Shown: in pieces, positions 1 through 10,839 of the stretch
Layout: the number at the start of each line of letters is the position of its first letter
Numbering within the stretch: position 1 is the first letter of the stretch
DNA from: Lunularia cruciata
Taxonomy: Eukaryota > Streptophyta > Marchantiopsida > Lunulariales > Lunulariaceae
Assembly (NCBI GenBank): GCA_948567375.1
Contig: OX419762.1
Location: 59,935,034 to 59,999,033 of the forward strand
DNA length: 64,000 nucleotides
Reading direction: 5' to 3'
The notes under the pieces: generated by a model
The model's database searches: none
The model's input: the letters and a program-made list of their open reading frames with translations, nothing else
What the model was told of the DNA's origin: nothing
Program-made: the position numbers and the translations under genes

Positions 1-1860
1 AGGTTTGGTGGATGAGGGTATTGGTTGCCCATATGACCCAATCCTTTACAATTCCCACATAAGGGAACATACCCAATTTGCTGTCTTGGCCCCGGACAGT
101 TTGGAGACCAATGTCCCATCGAGCCACAATTGTAACATGCTCCGGGTGCAACATGCTGAGGTCAGTTTTGGTTGCTCATTGGGGGTCTTCGTGGAGGAGC
201 ATTTGGATTATACTCCCTTGGTCCAAACCTTGAACCTTGGTACAATGTGCTTGCCTGAGGTGGTACCTCTTGGGTTTGGTACACCGCCTCCTTTTCCTCT
301 TCTTGGTTCCATCTCAAAACCCAATCAATCTACTGCACTAGGAATGCATTACAAGTATTGCATTCCGTGTTTGCATGGCTTGACTTGCCACATGCGGTGC
401 ACCATCCGTTGGATCTGCCAAATAATGGAGGCTTCCTTCGGTCCTACACTCCAATCATCTGGATCTTAGAATCCAAAAACTCCTTTATAAGGGCATCTAG
501 CTTGGTATCAGCCTTATGTTCACTCTTTGCTGGGGGTGTCAATGGTTTCTTACCCCCACGTCTTTGTATTGTTCTTAGCTTTGATTCTTCTCTGGATTCC
601 AAAGAAGAACTTGAAGATGTGGAGGATTTCTTGGAAGAAGGGGATGTACTACAAGAAGCTCTTCTTTTGGGCTTCTTGCCTTTCTTCTCCTGATTCCTTT
701 GATTGCCGGCAAAGTGAGAATGAGCCGCCTCATACTGGGCAACATGTTTGAGTACTTCATCCAAGGAAGTTACATTCCTCTCCTTGGCAAAGATCCAAAT
801 CTTTGGTGAAAGTCCTCCCAGAAACCAGGTAATGGCTTGGGCATAGGAGTAATTCACCATACCCGATTGCTTCAGGACTTGGTTCAAGAGTGCCATGAAC
901 CACTCATAGTAGTCTCTCAACTTCTCCTTCTTGCCTCTATCTAAATTGTTGAGCGCCACAAAAATGCTCATATCATAATCAACTTCCCGGAAGTGTTCCA
1001 GGAAATTGTTTCTCAAGTCCGCCCAGTCTGCTAGTATGAACCCCTTTTGGGTTACATGGGTGTACCAGCTCCAAGCTTTCTTTTGGAGCAGACTTGGGAA
1101 AATTTGCAGGTGATCCGCCAAGTCATGTTCCTTGTTGGCAAAGGAGATGACTTCAAATTCCTCAATAAATTCATCAGGATCTTCATCTTGTTTTGTCCCC
1201 TTGTACTTTTGATAGGCATGTCAGATGATAGGTAACAAAGTCATTTTCTGACTTGGCAGGATTGGCTGTGGTAAGTTTGAGCTTGACGGGCCCAAAGAGT
1301 TGGTTGGTATCGACACCGTGTTGACAACCCAAGGATTCCAATTAGTCAAGTTCAAAGTGCGGTCTTCTTTGATGATTTCTTCTTCTCTGTTTGTGTCAAT
1401 TTCAACCCAAGTAGAAGCACAAAGTTCAACATCTTCAGAGCATTCTTCAAAATTCCTTTGAGACAATTGAGGAATTGTACGTAGAAGATGTTGACACTCT
1501 TCTTCCGTGAGTGTTCATGCTGTCTTTTCCCAAAAAAACTTCTTGATAAATTTGACTTCCTTTACAACTTTAGGGGAAGTTGGTGTACTGGGGCATAATG
1601 AATATGTTTTCCCACTTGAGTCTTTCTTCTTCTTGGAAGAGGGAGACAAGAAGTAGCCTTACCACCTACCTTTGTGTTTCTTTTGTTTGAGTTCTTGCAA
1701 AGCTTCTTGAAGAAGTTGAAAGTCCAACACCTCTTGTTTGGTTTTGTCATAAGTGGAATGGATCTTCAGGCGTTCTTCTTCTTCACGATGCAACATTTGT
1801 CTTCAAACTCTCTCTTCATGTTGTTCTCTCAATGCAAAAATTCATATTGCTTTAACACCC
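1..1860 (-). pseudogene. Gag of family A (copy A1), decayed
   Basis: Gag forms the particle that packages retrotransposon RNA in the cytoplasm. The clearest open part, about 444-1121, has the plant retrotransposon Gag core, with 'LQIFPSLLQKKAWSWYTHVT' near its start and 'FMALLNQVLKQSG' further on. Toward the C-terminus a CCHC zinc knuckle CYNCGSMGHWSPNC lies at about 98-139. A second box at about 18-59, CGNCKGLGHMGNQY, has Tyr instead of the last Cys. The N-terminal part (about 1562-1860) is Lys/Arg-rich, with a KNSNKR and GGKAT stretch also found in the A2 and A3 copies. Frame changes separate these parts, so it is a pseudogene. The same arrangement in A2 supports the call. Confidence 0.78.
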
Positions 1861-1903
1861 AAGTTCAAAATTGGCTTTGTATTCATCCACTTCCAAGATT
1901 TAT

Positions 1904-1922
1904 ATCCCCGGAAGCGGTGCCA
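1904..1922 (-). other. Primer-binding site, A1
   Basis: Read on the minus strand this is TGGCACCGCTTCCGGGGAT, a close match to the tRNA-Asp-type primer site typical of plant Tat/Athila elements (TGGCGCCGTTGCCGGGGAT). It sits a few bases after the LTR end (...TTGTCACA) and fixes the element's polarity. Confidence 0.75.
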
Positions 1923-4270
1923 AAAATCATGTGACAACCCGGCAAATATCACTTTTGCGGTAAGCAGGTACGTAAAGTTTGTTCTCGTAGTGATACTAGT
2001 CAGAATTGATCAAGTACAAAGTCAAATGTCACAATGTAGTCCTTCTTGATTTTGTCTTTAATCTCTCAAGTAGCAACTACACCTAGAAGAGAGTAACAAG
2101 CACTGACTTGCAGTCTCTTCACAATAGTTTGTCACACTTAATCACAACTCTATCAAATCTTTCCAAACAATCTTGATTGTGATGATTTAGTCTCTCCCAA
2201 AAAACAACACTTCATTGCAAAACAACTTTGCCTCAGAATTATGTTCCACCCCTCCACTAAAGGCACAACTTCCTCGATTGAAATAGCTTCACATCAACAC
2301 TGTGCTACACTTACAAATGCAAAATACTACCAACACTACAATTCCTCTCAGATCTGTCAAGGCATTGCTCCAATTGCACTTCTCTCAAGATCAAATGCAT
2401 AGAATGAAGATCAATGCTGTAGAATCCAACATCCAACATGCACACTAACTTCCACTTTGAAATTCTCCACACAATCACAAACAAAAACACAATGTTGATA
2501 CCCAAAATTAAGCTCAAACGACGAGCATTGCTTCACAACACTTTGCTTTATCTATTCTCATAAATTATGAGCACTGAACAACATATGACTGCAAATGCCA
2601 CCTTTAAATAGTGAAGCAATTGATAGTTACTAACAACTATACCATTCTACAACAACTTTTCCTACTTGTAGATCCAAAATAATAATCCACCTTTTCATAT
2701 CTGCCTCTTCAAATCTCAAAACTCACCTTCTCAACCACAATCTCTTGATTGGAATGGATTCTTTGCTCCCCAAACTTCCACTCTCCACTTCTCTTGCAAT
2801 ACTTGGTCCCGCTTCATACTTCACACTTCTTCTAGAGCAGACTCCTCTTTGAATGGTCACCCTCTTCTCCTCCTGCTCTACAACTTTGTCTTTGGGTCTT
2901 GGGTTACCTTCTTCTTCCATTTCCATCTTTCCTTCTTCTTCTTTGGGTACCGATTGCATCTCCACTCCCTCTTCACTCTCGCTGCTTGTGTCACCAATCT
3001 GCAATGTGAATTTGGGTTCTTCCTCCTTATCCAAGTCTTCTAACTTGTACTTGACCTCCTCTTTTTATTCTTTGCCCAATGATGCGATTACCACCAATTC
3101 TTTCCTCGGGTTTACCTTCCTGATCTTTTGAGGTCTTGTCGCCACTACTTCTTCTTCTCCTCATCGACTCCTCTTCTTTGACTTAGGAGTATTCACCTTC
3201 ATCTGCACGCTCTGCCTTGTCTGTGCATAGTACTCATTGCTACTCCTTATTTGCAAGATGTATTGCTGCTCCTCTGCATCATCATCTCTTCTCAAATTGG
3301 GGTGGAAGTGTAATACCATCTTGTGTCTCTCTTCCGCATTCAGCAAGTTTAGCCCCAAGTAGAAATGGGGTGCGAACGGCACAATGTAGTGTGGAGGTGA
3401 CTTGTCTCACAAGTTCCACACCATTTGTCTTGCATGCTGATGAAAACACTTTGCCCAATTGATTGGTTCTCCTGCAAACATCTTGTAGAAGAACACCGCT
3501 TGATGTTTCATCATATAAGTCGTTCGCTCCGACTTCAAGATAGCCATCATTGCACTTATGATGCCTCTCCTCATAGGATCTTTATAGCTCTCAACTTTGT
3601 AGCCATTCTTTGTGTGCTTTGAAGAGAAGGTGTCTTTCACTTCTTGGGTTTCTTCAGCTACTTCTCCCTTCTCCAAGAGCGCGGATCCTTGCTCATCACC
3701 TGCCTCTTTTCCGAGTACTAACCTCCCATTTGACTCTATCCTGCAAGTTGGATTTCCTCTCTTCCCTTCTTCCTCGGGGCCATCAAGACATCTACCTTGA
3801 TGATTTCAATCATGAAACTTAGAAAGCTAATGTTCCAATTATATGCCAAGAATATGATCCAAAGCCTGCTCAAGACTTTGATTCTAGCAATCACATCTAA
3901 TCTCTGAATTGCATGATTTCTCACTGCAAATTCAGAGTTCTTCTTCCCACCTCCCATCTTACTCTCTTCCACTCTGGTTTGGTGGCTATTCTTCCTACTG
4001 ATTCCCGGACTGACTTCCTCTTGACACACCAGCGCATCTTCAACTACACTTCCTTTACCATGATCTCCGACAGGACTACTTCTTAACAGCGATGGAAAAT
4101 AACTTGTCATTGCTTCATCTCTAGCCTGAATCTTATAGTGGCATGCTTCCTCCGTCTTTCTTCACTTCAAATTTCTACCAAGAAATCACACCTCCTAATG
4201 CTCTTGTCACTGTCAAATCACCTCCCGCTCATAGGCCAACCATTTTTTGAGCACGGTACCTTCTTGAATG
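1923..4270 (-). repeat. 5' LTR of A1
   Basis: On the minus strand the LTR ends at about 1930 with ...GGGTTGTCACA. It contains a TATA-like CTATTTAAAGG box near 2605-2620, shared with the other family A LTRs (about 9985, 27085, 28590). Upstream of that box lies the U3 coding stretch. It is shorter than the A2 LTR because the coiled-coil part of the U3 ORF is missing. The outer edge is approximate. Confidence 0.65.
2723..4110 (-). pseudogene. U3-encoded ORF of family A LTR (copy A1)
   Basis: Several open pieces on the minus strand line up with pieces in the A2, A3 and A4 LTRs, so this is an old coding region lying inside the LTR. In order: a stretch with 'NHAIQRLDVIARIKVLSRLW' (about 3736-4110), then 'AVFFYKMFAGEPINWAKCFH' (3407-3676), then 'PFAPHFYLGLNLLNAEER' and 'MVLHFHPN' (3161-3382), then an acidic Glu-rich tail (2723-3034). 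I do not recognise the family, and no catalytic motif is visible. As U3 is transcribed at the 3' end of the genomic RNA, it would act as a 3' ORF after integrase. It is broken by stops and frameshifts. Confidence 0.6.
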
Positions 4271-4539
4271 TCCAACCTTGAAGGAAAGTTGTTACACTAT
4301 CCTTGCCTTGGGTTGAGCATCCCCGAGACGAAGTCTCTTTACTTTGGGTTTCAGGCTGATAGGGCAAATCCGAGTACTTCATCTTCTGACATGAAGTCTA
4401 TTTTCCTTGAATTACAACCCAAAGACACCATTCTTTGCCTTTTGATGTCATATAGGCACAAGACGACTTCTTTTGTACACTTCTCCTTCAAAAATAAGAA
4501 AAAAACAAAAAATGTGGGTACCACAATTGTAGAGGGAAT

Positions 4540-4835
4540 TGAAAATATAGAACCTAGACTCAACTCATTTCTTGCACTAGGGATATATAAGCCAAACCAC
4601 ATTGAACTCAGAATGGAAATATATAAACTCATAAAGGAAATATATAACCAAGACTCAACTCATTTCTTTAGGGAAATATATAGCACAGACTTGACTCATT
4701 TCTTGCACTGGAATATATAAACCAAACTGAACTCCTAATGGAAATATATAACCCAAACTTGACTCATTTCTTGCAATGAGAATATACAAACTCAACTCAT
4801 ATTTTGCAAAGCTCATATATTGCAAAGGGGATATG
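4540..4835. repeat. AT-rich minisatellite-like repeat
   Basis: Degenerate repeats of a roughly 50-60-base unit built from 'ggaaatatataa' and 'gactcaactcatttcttgca' recur about five times. An open frame crosses it, but its protein merely repeats the unit (EIY.., THF..), so no gene is called. Confidence 0.65.
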
Positions 4836-5900
4836 AGTTTTTCTTTTTCTATTCTTTTCCAAAATCCCTACCACTAGCTACCAATATTCTTCTCCCAACT
4901 TTTATGCCACTAGCTACTAAACTCAATCCCCATTGACACTTGAGCAACAATGACACTCCCCAATGGCACCTGAGAAGTGGCTATCAGTTCTTTACACTAC
5001 ACCATTGCCAAATAGAAGGAGCACTCTACACCATTTCCAAATAGAAAAGGCTATCATTTTTAAAAAATTTCTTATTGAAACAACTACCACAAACACCAAT
5101 GCCATATTTGGAAACCCATGCACTATCTATAACAATATCAAGGATAGCATATGCCATAAACATATATGATTTTTCACTTTCAAGGCCTCAAGGATAAGCA
5201 TAGAAGATATGTTGTAAGCTCTGAATGAAGGATCACTTCAATAAGATGTGTTCAAGAACCTATCTTGTGGTTGAATCTTAGACAAGTATATGGAACTAAA
5301 GACCTTATTTCTTGTCTATCATGGTTTTCTCCTAGTGATTGATGTATTATGGCTCCATCTACTTTTTCATCTACAAACTCCTCTATTTCTCCCTAAATGT
5401 CTTCTCTATTGATAAAAAATTGTGCAAAATAACACATACACTAATCCATCACAAAAGATTCTAATTTCTATTTATTTTGCTTTTCAATTGAACTCACACT
5501 TCTTGTAATGAATGGCATCTACTTTCAGAGAATTCCTATATAATACTCATTGACAACATACATCCTAGCTAAAATTTTTTTAACATCTATTTTGTCTTGA
5601 GTTTGCTGAACTTTAAACGAATGTACCATATGCTCATAAGGACATAACCCAAATATCCAAGTAGATACTGGTGGTGTTTAAAAGAATTCTTATCTCCTTG
5701 TTGATTCAAGTTCCTCCAAAATGGATACTTCTGTAAAGAAATAGGGTTTAGGGTTTAGGGTTTTAGACAAGTCATGTCATGGTAACAAATAGGCATTCTT
5801 GCACAATAACAACAAGATTTGTAAATGGTGATAAATCAATCTTAAAGGGTGAGAAATGAACCAAAATTTCACAAAAATCTAATAAGCACTTTCCAATTCA
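4836..5900. other. AT-rich stretch, no gene recognised
   Basis: I see no convincing coding, RNA or element structure here. The only recognisable item is a short telomere-type run at 5742-5763. Confidence 0.5.
5742..5763 (+). repeat. Short interstitial telomere-like repeat
   Basis: About three tandem TTTAGGG units (tagggtttagggtttagggttt). This is the plant-type telomere sequence and supports a plant origin. It is too short to be a telomere. Confidence 0.7.
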
Positions 5901-6119
5901 GGCCTGATAATCCCCTTGAAAGTAATAATCACTAGCATCTCATTGCACAACATACAACATGAAAAAATCATCATGAGCAACTCACTTTGCACAACATACA
6001 ATAGCACTTCATAATATCTCTAATAAGGCATTTGAAAACTCCAACCTCATGCTGACTTTGATAAGCTCAACTACAACCTCATCACCACTTTGATAAGCAT
6101 AACCAAAACCTCATGGAAA

Positions 6120-7190
6120 ATTTGATAAGAATATTGGGAAAATAGCTATTTATGTTCATAACATATAACAACTTGGATCTTGGCTAGTCAGAAAATTATA
6201 AATAAAACCAAAACCTCAAGGAACAAAGAAAAATCTCTTGCCAAAGGAGAAATGAATTATTCTTCTCACATTGTTGCAAATAATTTTTCCACTGAGAGAA
6301 TAGGAGCCTTTCCTACTATGGTATGTTTCATCATCAATTTTAGATCATTGGGCTAATGGGAAGAGAGTCTCATCCACCAATCCTATGCACTCAAGAAAAC
6401 CTTCTAATCCAAAAACCTTTGAAATCCTCTCTTCTCCTCACTAGCTGGCCAAACCACCTCCTTTAAAAGATTTGCTAGAATGGCTTAGATAACTCTATAT
6501 GTAAATCATGTAGTGGATCCTAAACTAATAACCCACATATTAGTCCTTCTTGCTATACATGCGCCATTCCCATTGTGCCCAAATCTATCCAATGCAATTG
6601 CAAGTTGGATCCACATAGGGGCTTGGTTCCTCTCCAATCTACTCTAGATGAAAACAACATGATCTTTAATGAGTTCCAATAAAGTATAAAGGGACTTCAA
6701 ATTCATCTTCTTCAATTGTTTAAGCAAATATGGATCCATATGTTTGAACAACATAGAAAAAAATGCACTTTGCCTGCACATATAAATTTGATCCTCCAAG
6801 TTACACACAAAATGCAACAAATCTCTCCACTACAAGGGTAATTCCCCCTCCTTGAGGCTTGAATCATCTAAACCTCATTCAATTTTGTCCATCAACTCAT
6901 CTACATTCCAAAATTCATTCTCACTTTGGCTATCATACTCAAGCTGCTCATTATCAAACTCGCCTTGCCAAGGTGCCAACTGCTCCTACATAAATTTCTT
7001 TATCTCATTTTTCAACTCAATGCATAAACTAATGTGGGGTATGGTGATGAACTATTTCTTCTCAAATCACCACAATAGTCTCATGTGCATCTACAATCTC
7101 CCAGATATCAAAGCCTATGTTTTTTTTGAATTTTCAATCTCTTGTGTGGTACTCATATTTTTCATTTTTGATGAGTTTTAAAGAAGTGTA
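6120..7190 (-). pseudogene. Degenerate PIF/Harbinger-like (DDE_4 nuclease) transposase
   Basis: Translating the minus strand across several frames gives the sequential blocks of HARBI1-type transposases: 'QLAIALDRFGHNGNGACI', then 'YRVI.AILANLLKEVVWP' with a following 'EEKRGF..F', and further on 'YHSRKGSYSLSGKIICNN' with 'VRRIIHF'. These match the known pattern LAIALxRxGxxGNG, then WPxxxEKxGFxxF, then YxxRKGxYSxxxxxICDxxxRI. Many stops and frameshifts interrupt it. No terminal inverted repeats or target duplication were identified. This would be a cut-and-paste DNA transposon unrelated to the surrounding LTR elements. Confidence 0.6.
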
Positions 7191-7659
7191 TTGTTGAAAC
7201 CAAATAGAAGCTAAATGAAGAAGAAGAGAGAAGAATTGTGTGTTTGGATCTGACCCAAGAAGTATACATTGTGTCAAAGGAAGAAGGACTTGGATCTGGT
7301 TTAAAGACCTAAAGTAAGGTTACTTTGCATTAAGGTGATCAACTTGATCCAAAGAAACTATAACAACTTTGCTTTGGACCAAAAAAATCAAGAAGGTACA
7401 TTCAAGGGCAATGGCTAGTTTGGGATGAAGCTAAAAGTGAAAGTGATAGGAACAAGACATGCAAAATCTTTGAATGTCAATTAAGGATCAATTGAAAAGT
7501 GACCATGCAGCAAAACACTATAAGATTAAGACTTTGTTGAGGAAATTATAAAATGCCAAGATGATATCCTATGCCTCTTAATAGTTGTCCCAAAGGAGTT
7601 AACATATTGGGCCTAGGTGAGGGTTTGATCTTTCAATGACCAAGAGTTAGGAAACACAC

Positions 7660-9690
7660 AATGCCAGCAAAGGGCAGTAAAATTCCTCACTTACGGTGAG
7701 GAATCTTGCAATTCAAAGAATTGATGTAGTGGTGAGGATCAAAGCCTTGATTAGACTTTGGACCACATTTTTGGCTTGGAATTGGAACTTAAGCTTTCTA
7801 GGTTTCATGGAAAAAATAACTGCTAGTAATTGTGAAGATGGTCCCAAGACAGAGGAGAAGAGAGGAAATTTGGCTCAATGGATTGAGTCAGATTGGAAAT
7901 TAGTCTTGGGGAGAGAAGCTAGGGATGCAAGAGGAGTCACCTTCTATTGAAAGTGTGATTTGTCAAAAGAAACCATAGAGGTGAGGGACTGTTTTAGTGC
8001 TCCTTGCATGAAGAACAGGTACAAGGTATATAGTTATAGAGACCTAATAAGGTGAAGTATTGTTATGGAACTAATGGCAATGTTTATTCCAAAAAAACCA
8101 CCTATGTAACAAAGCAATAGGTGGTATTCTTTCACCAAATGTTATCAAGAGAGAAGGTGAATTGGGCAAAGTTCTTTCATCAGAGAGGGGCAGATGATTG
8201 GGAATTGGAGAATGAACTTGCTACCCCACTACTTTGTGCCATTTGCACCCCACTTTTATTTGGGCTTGAACTTGCTTTGCTCAAAGGAGAAGGAGAAGAT
8301 GGTGTTGCATTTCCATCCCAATCTACATCAAGATGCAAATGTAGACGAGCAATATTACATTAGGTAGAGACAAATCTAAGATGGTGATGAACACTTTGCC
8401 AAGATAGGATGGGAGAAGGTAGTGGTAGTAAGTATCCTGAGGCCAAGGAAGCTAGGTAGATCCAAGAATGTGCTCTCACTAGTCTAGCCATGAAAGACTT
8501 GAAGACTAAACCTGAAGTGAGAAATAACGGTAGTGGACCTATTGTTGGGTGTAGAATTTGAAGGAGAAGCTGAGTCTAAGTATGAAGACTCCAAAGAAGA
8601 AGAAGAAGAAGAGCCCACTCTATAGAACAAGGAGTCAAGCAATGAGAGTAAGGGAGAACCCAAAGTCCAGCAGTTAGTAGAAGAAGGGGTTGAGGAGGAC
8701 AATCAAGAATTTCATGTTCAGATTGCATGCATGGAAGGTGGAGACAACCAACACTTGGAGTTGCCAAGGGTAGAAAGTCAAGAGGGAAGAGAAGAGGAGC
8801 CGGTACTAGTGTTTCCAAGAGGAGCAAGAACAAAGAGAAGTCTGCAGCTCATGAATGTAGGGATGAGTAGGGTGGAAGAAGAAGGAGAAAGCTTAGAGGG
8901 AATCATTTTGAAGATACAAAGACTTTAGAGTAAGGCGTCAACAAAAGAATTGCCTACCCAAAGCCAAATTTAGAGAAGAGTATGCAGAAGAGTACAGCAG
9001 AGTCAATTATATATCAAAGATTGTATGTCTGGAATATTGGAGTCGTAGAAGGCAAAGGAAAAGATACGACAAGATCATCCCAAAGTAAAGGATGAGTTGC
9101 AAGTAGTGAAGTACCCGATTGCTAAAGGCTTGGAGTTGAGGGAGAAGTTAACCTGAGGGGAGGAAGAAGCTGAAGTCCTTTGGGTGGACGTAGTTCTTTG
9201 GAAGAAGAGTTTTGAGAACCTGTAGGAGGATTTTGTGAATCATGTCGGTGAACTTGAATGACAAGATGAAGAATTGAAGAGCTAGAAAGTGGAGTTAAAG
9301 AAGCTGAGAGGAGAATTTGATGAAGTGCAACTTGATGTGATGCACTCAAAAACTATTGTTGTGGTGAGGGAGCAAGAGTAGGAGAAACTAAGGCTGGTTG
9401 TAGCCAAGAAGGATTGGGCCTAGCAATGAAAATTATCAACTAGAGAAGAGGAAGAAGAAATATTGAGAGGTCTGATCAGGAATGAGGCTCAGCTTGTACA
9501 CTACTCAAAAGAGAAAATTGCATTGAAGGTGGAATTTTAAGAAGAGTTGAAGATGTATTGGAATGAATTCAACACAAAGGGGAATTGGGAGGAGTTAATT
9601 TTGGAGAAGACGTCAGGTTCAATAGGAGAGATCATTGTGAGGATGAAGGTAATGCTGAAAACTGAAGCTAAGGTAAATTTGGAGGAATCA
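7660..9690 (+). pseudogene. U3-encoded ORF in A2 5' LTR
   Basis: The stretches 'MRNLAIQRIDVVVRIKALIR' (7696-7950), 'MVFFHQMLSREKVNWAKFFH' (from 8121) and Glu/Lys-rich runs (about 8570-8930) match the same blocks in the A1 and A3 LTRs. From about 9100 to 9690 broken frames encode a charged Lys/Glu coiled-coil-like segment, also seen at 29131-29746 and 50040-50300. The function is unknown. It is heavily interrupted by stops. Its presence in both LTRs means that it duplicates with every transposition. Confidence 0.6.
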
Positions 9691-9693
9691 ACT

Positions 9694-10114
9694 AAACAAT
9701 GAGCATTGAGCTGTAGCACTGAGCTACATCACTGATCTATAGCATTGAGTTATAGCACTTTGCTTTACTCAACTTCAAAAATATAAATACTAAACAACAA
9801 TTCACTGCAAATGGCTCCTTTAAATAAGCAAAGAACTCAATAGTTATCTAAACTACTTCAATTGCTACTTACAAATCTTAAGATCCAAAGTGTCACTCTA
9901 CCTCTTCAGAGTGAGACTTTGGATCTTAAGATTTGTAAGTAGCAGTTGAAGCAGTTTAGATAACTATTGAGTTCTTTGCTTATTTAAAGGAGCCATTTGC
10001 AGTGAGTTGTTGTTTAGTATTTATATTTTTGAAGTTGAGTAAATCAAAGTGCTATAACTCAATGCTATAGGTCAGTGATGTATCTCAATGCTATAGCTCA
10101 ATGCTTGTTTTTTT
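9694..10114. repeat. Large near-perfect palindrome in the A2 5' LTR
   Basis: The left arm (about 9694-9899) and right arm (about 9908-10114) are reverse complements over roughly 200 bases with scattered mismatches, around an 8-base loop 'acctcttc' at 9900-9907. The right arm is the normal LTR sequence containing the TATA-like box and is present in the other LTR copies. The left arm is an inverted copy replacing what is elsewhere the end of the U3 coding stretch. Confidence 0.85.
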
Positions 10115-10707
10115 AGCTTAATTCCAAGTATCAGTCATGTATGTGTGTTTGTGAGTGTTTAGAGAAGTTCAAAATGCAATTGGAGTTGTTAAATGTTGGA
10201 TTCTATAGATTTGATGTTTATTTTGTGTGTTTGATCTTGAGTGAATAGCAATCAAGGCAATGCCTTGATGAATATATGAGGAATTGTAGTGTTGGTAATA
10301 TTCTACATTTGAGATCATAGGGCTGGGAATTTGATTGCGGAAGGTGCAATTTTGATTGAGGAAGTTGTGCCTTTAGTGGAAGAGTGGAACAAAATTTTGA
10401 GGCAAAATAATTTTGTGGTGAAATAGGCTTCTTCAAGAAAATTGAATCATCACAATCCATATTGATTTGGAAAGTATTTGAAGAATTGTGATTATGGGTG
10501 TTGTTTGTTCATGACAAGATTGTGATTGAGTGCTTGTTACTCTCTTCTATATGTAATTCTACCCAAGAGGCTAAAGATGTTATCAAGAAGAATTATTTGT
10601 GACACTTTTCTTTGTATTTGACCATTTTTGACTTATATCTCTATGGGAACAAATGATTACCTATCAATTATTAAAAAAGTGATACTTGCTAGGTTGTCAA
10701 ATGATTT

Positions 10708-10727
10708 TTAGCACTGCTGCTAGGGAT
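10708..10727 (+). other. Primer-binding site, A2 (decayed)
   Basis: TTAGCACTGCTGCTAGGGAT aligns with the tRNA-Asp-type site, and the differences are all transitions. It follows the LTR end by about 8 bases, the same position as in A1 and A3. Confidence 0.6.
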
Positions 10728-10839
10728 ACAAATCTCAGGAGTGGAAGAATACAAAGCCAAATTGAATGTTGATTAGCCATCAAATATGGACATCTATATC
10801 AAGAGAACAAAAGGAGGAGAGGGCTTACATAAGCACTTT

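Larger units (their letters stand above)
1..4270 (-). mobile_element. Family A Ty3/gypsy-like retrotransposon, copy A1 (partial)
   Basis: This is the 5' half of a decayed LTR retrotransposon read on the minus strand: Gag at the low-coordinate end, a primer-binding site at 1904-1922, then a long LTR running upward to about 4.3 kb. It is matched in Gag, PBS and LTR by the copies at 7.2-27.2 kb and 27.2-30.9 kb. The pol part lies beyond the window start. The distal LTR edge is not sharply defined because similarity to the other copies fades between about 4.15 and 4.5 kb. Confidence 0.75.
7230..10699 (+). repeat. 5' LTR of A2 (about 3.4 kb)
   Basis: The left edge is where similarity to the 3' copy begins (gaagaat..TGTGTTTGGATCTGACC at about 7230 and about 24260). 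The right edge is ...GGTTGTCA just before the PBS. The LTR contains the U3 coding stretch (7660-9690), a large palindrome (9694-10114) and a TATA-like TTATTTAAAGG box near 9983. The length is unusual. The match to the 3' LTR is interrupted by an insertion and an N gap in the latter. Confidence 0.72.

Noticed and set aside
4268-4720. A 150-codon plus-strand frame
   Set aside because: It spans the end of the A1 LTR and a minisatellite; the protein repeats the DNA unit and has no homology-like features.
5160-5760. Possible Copia-type pol remnant
   Set aside because: Attempts to align translated pieces to Copia integrase or RT motifs gave no convincing ordered blocks.
5742-5763. Chromosome end or telomere
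   Set aside because: Only about three TTTAGGG units, embedded in ordinary sequence.
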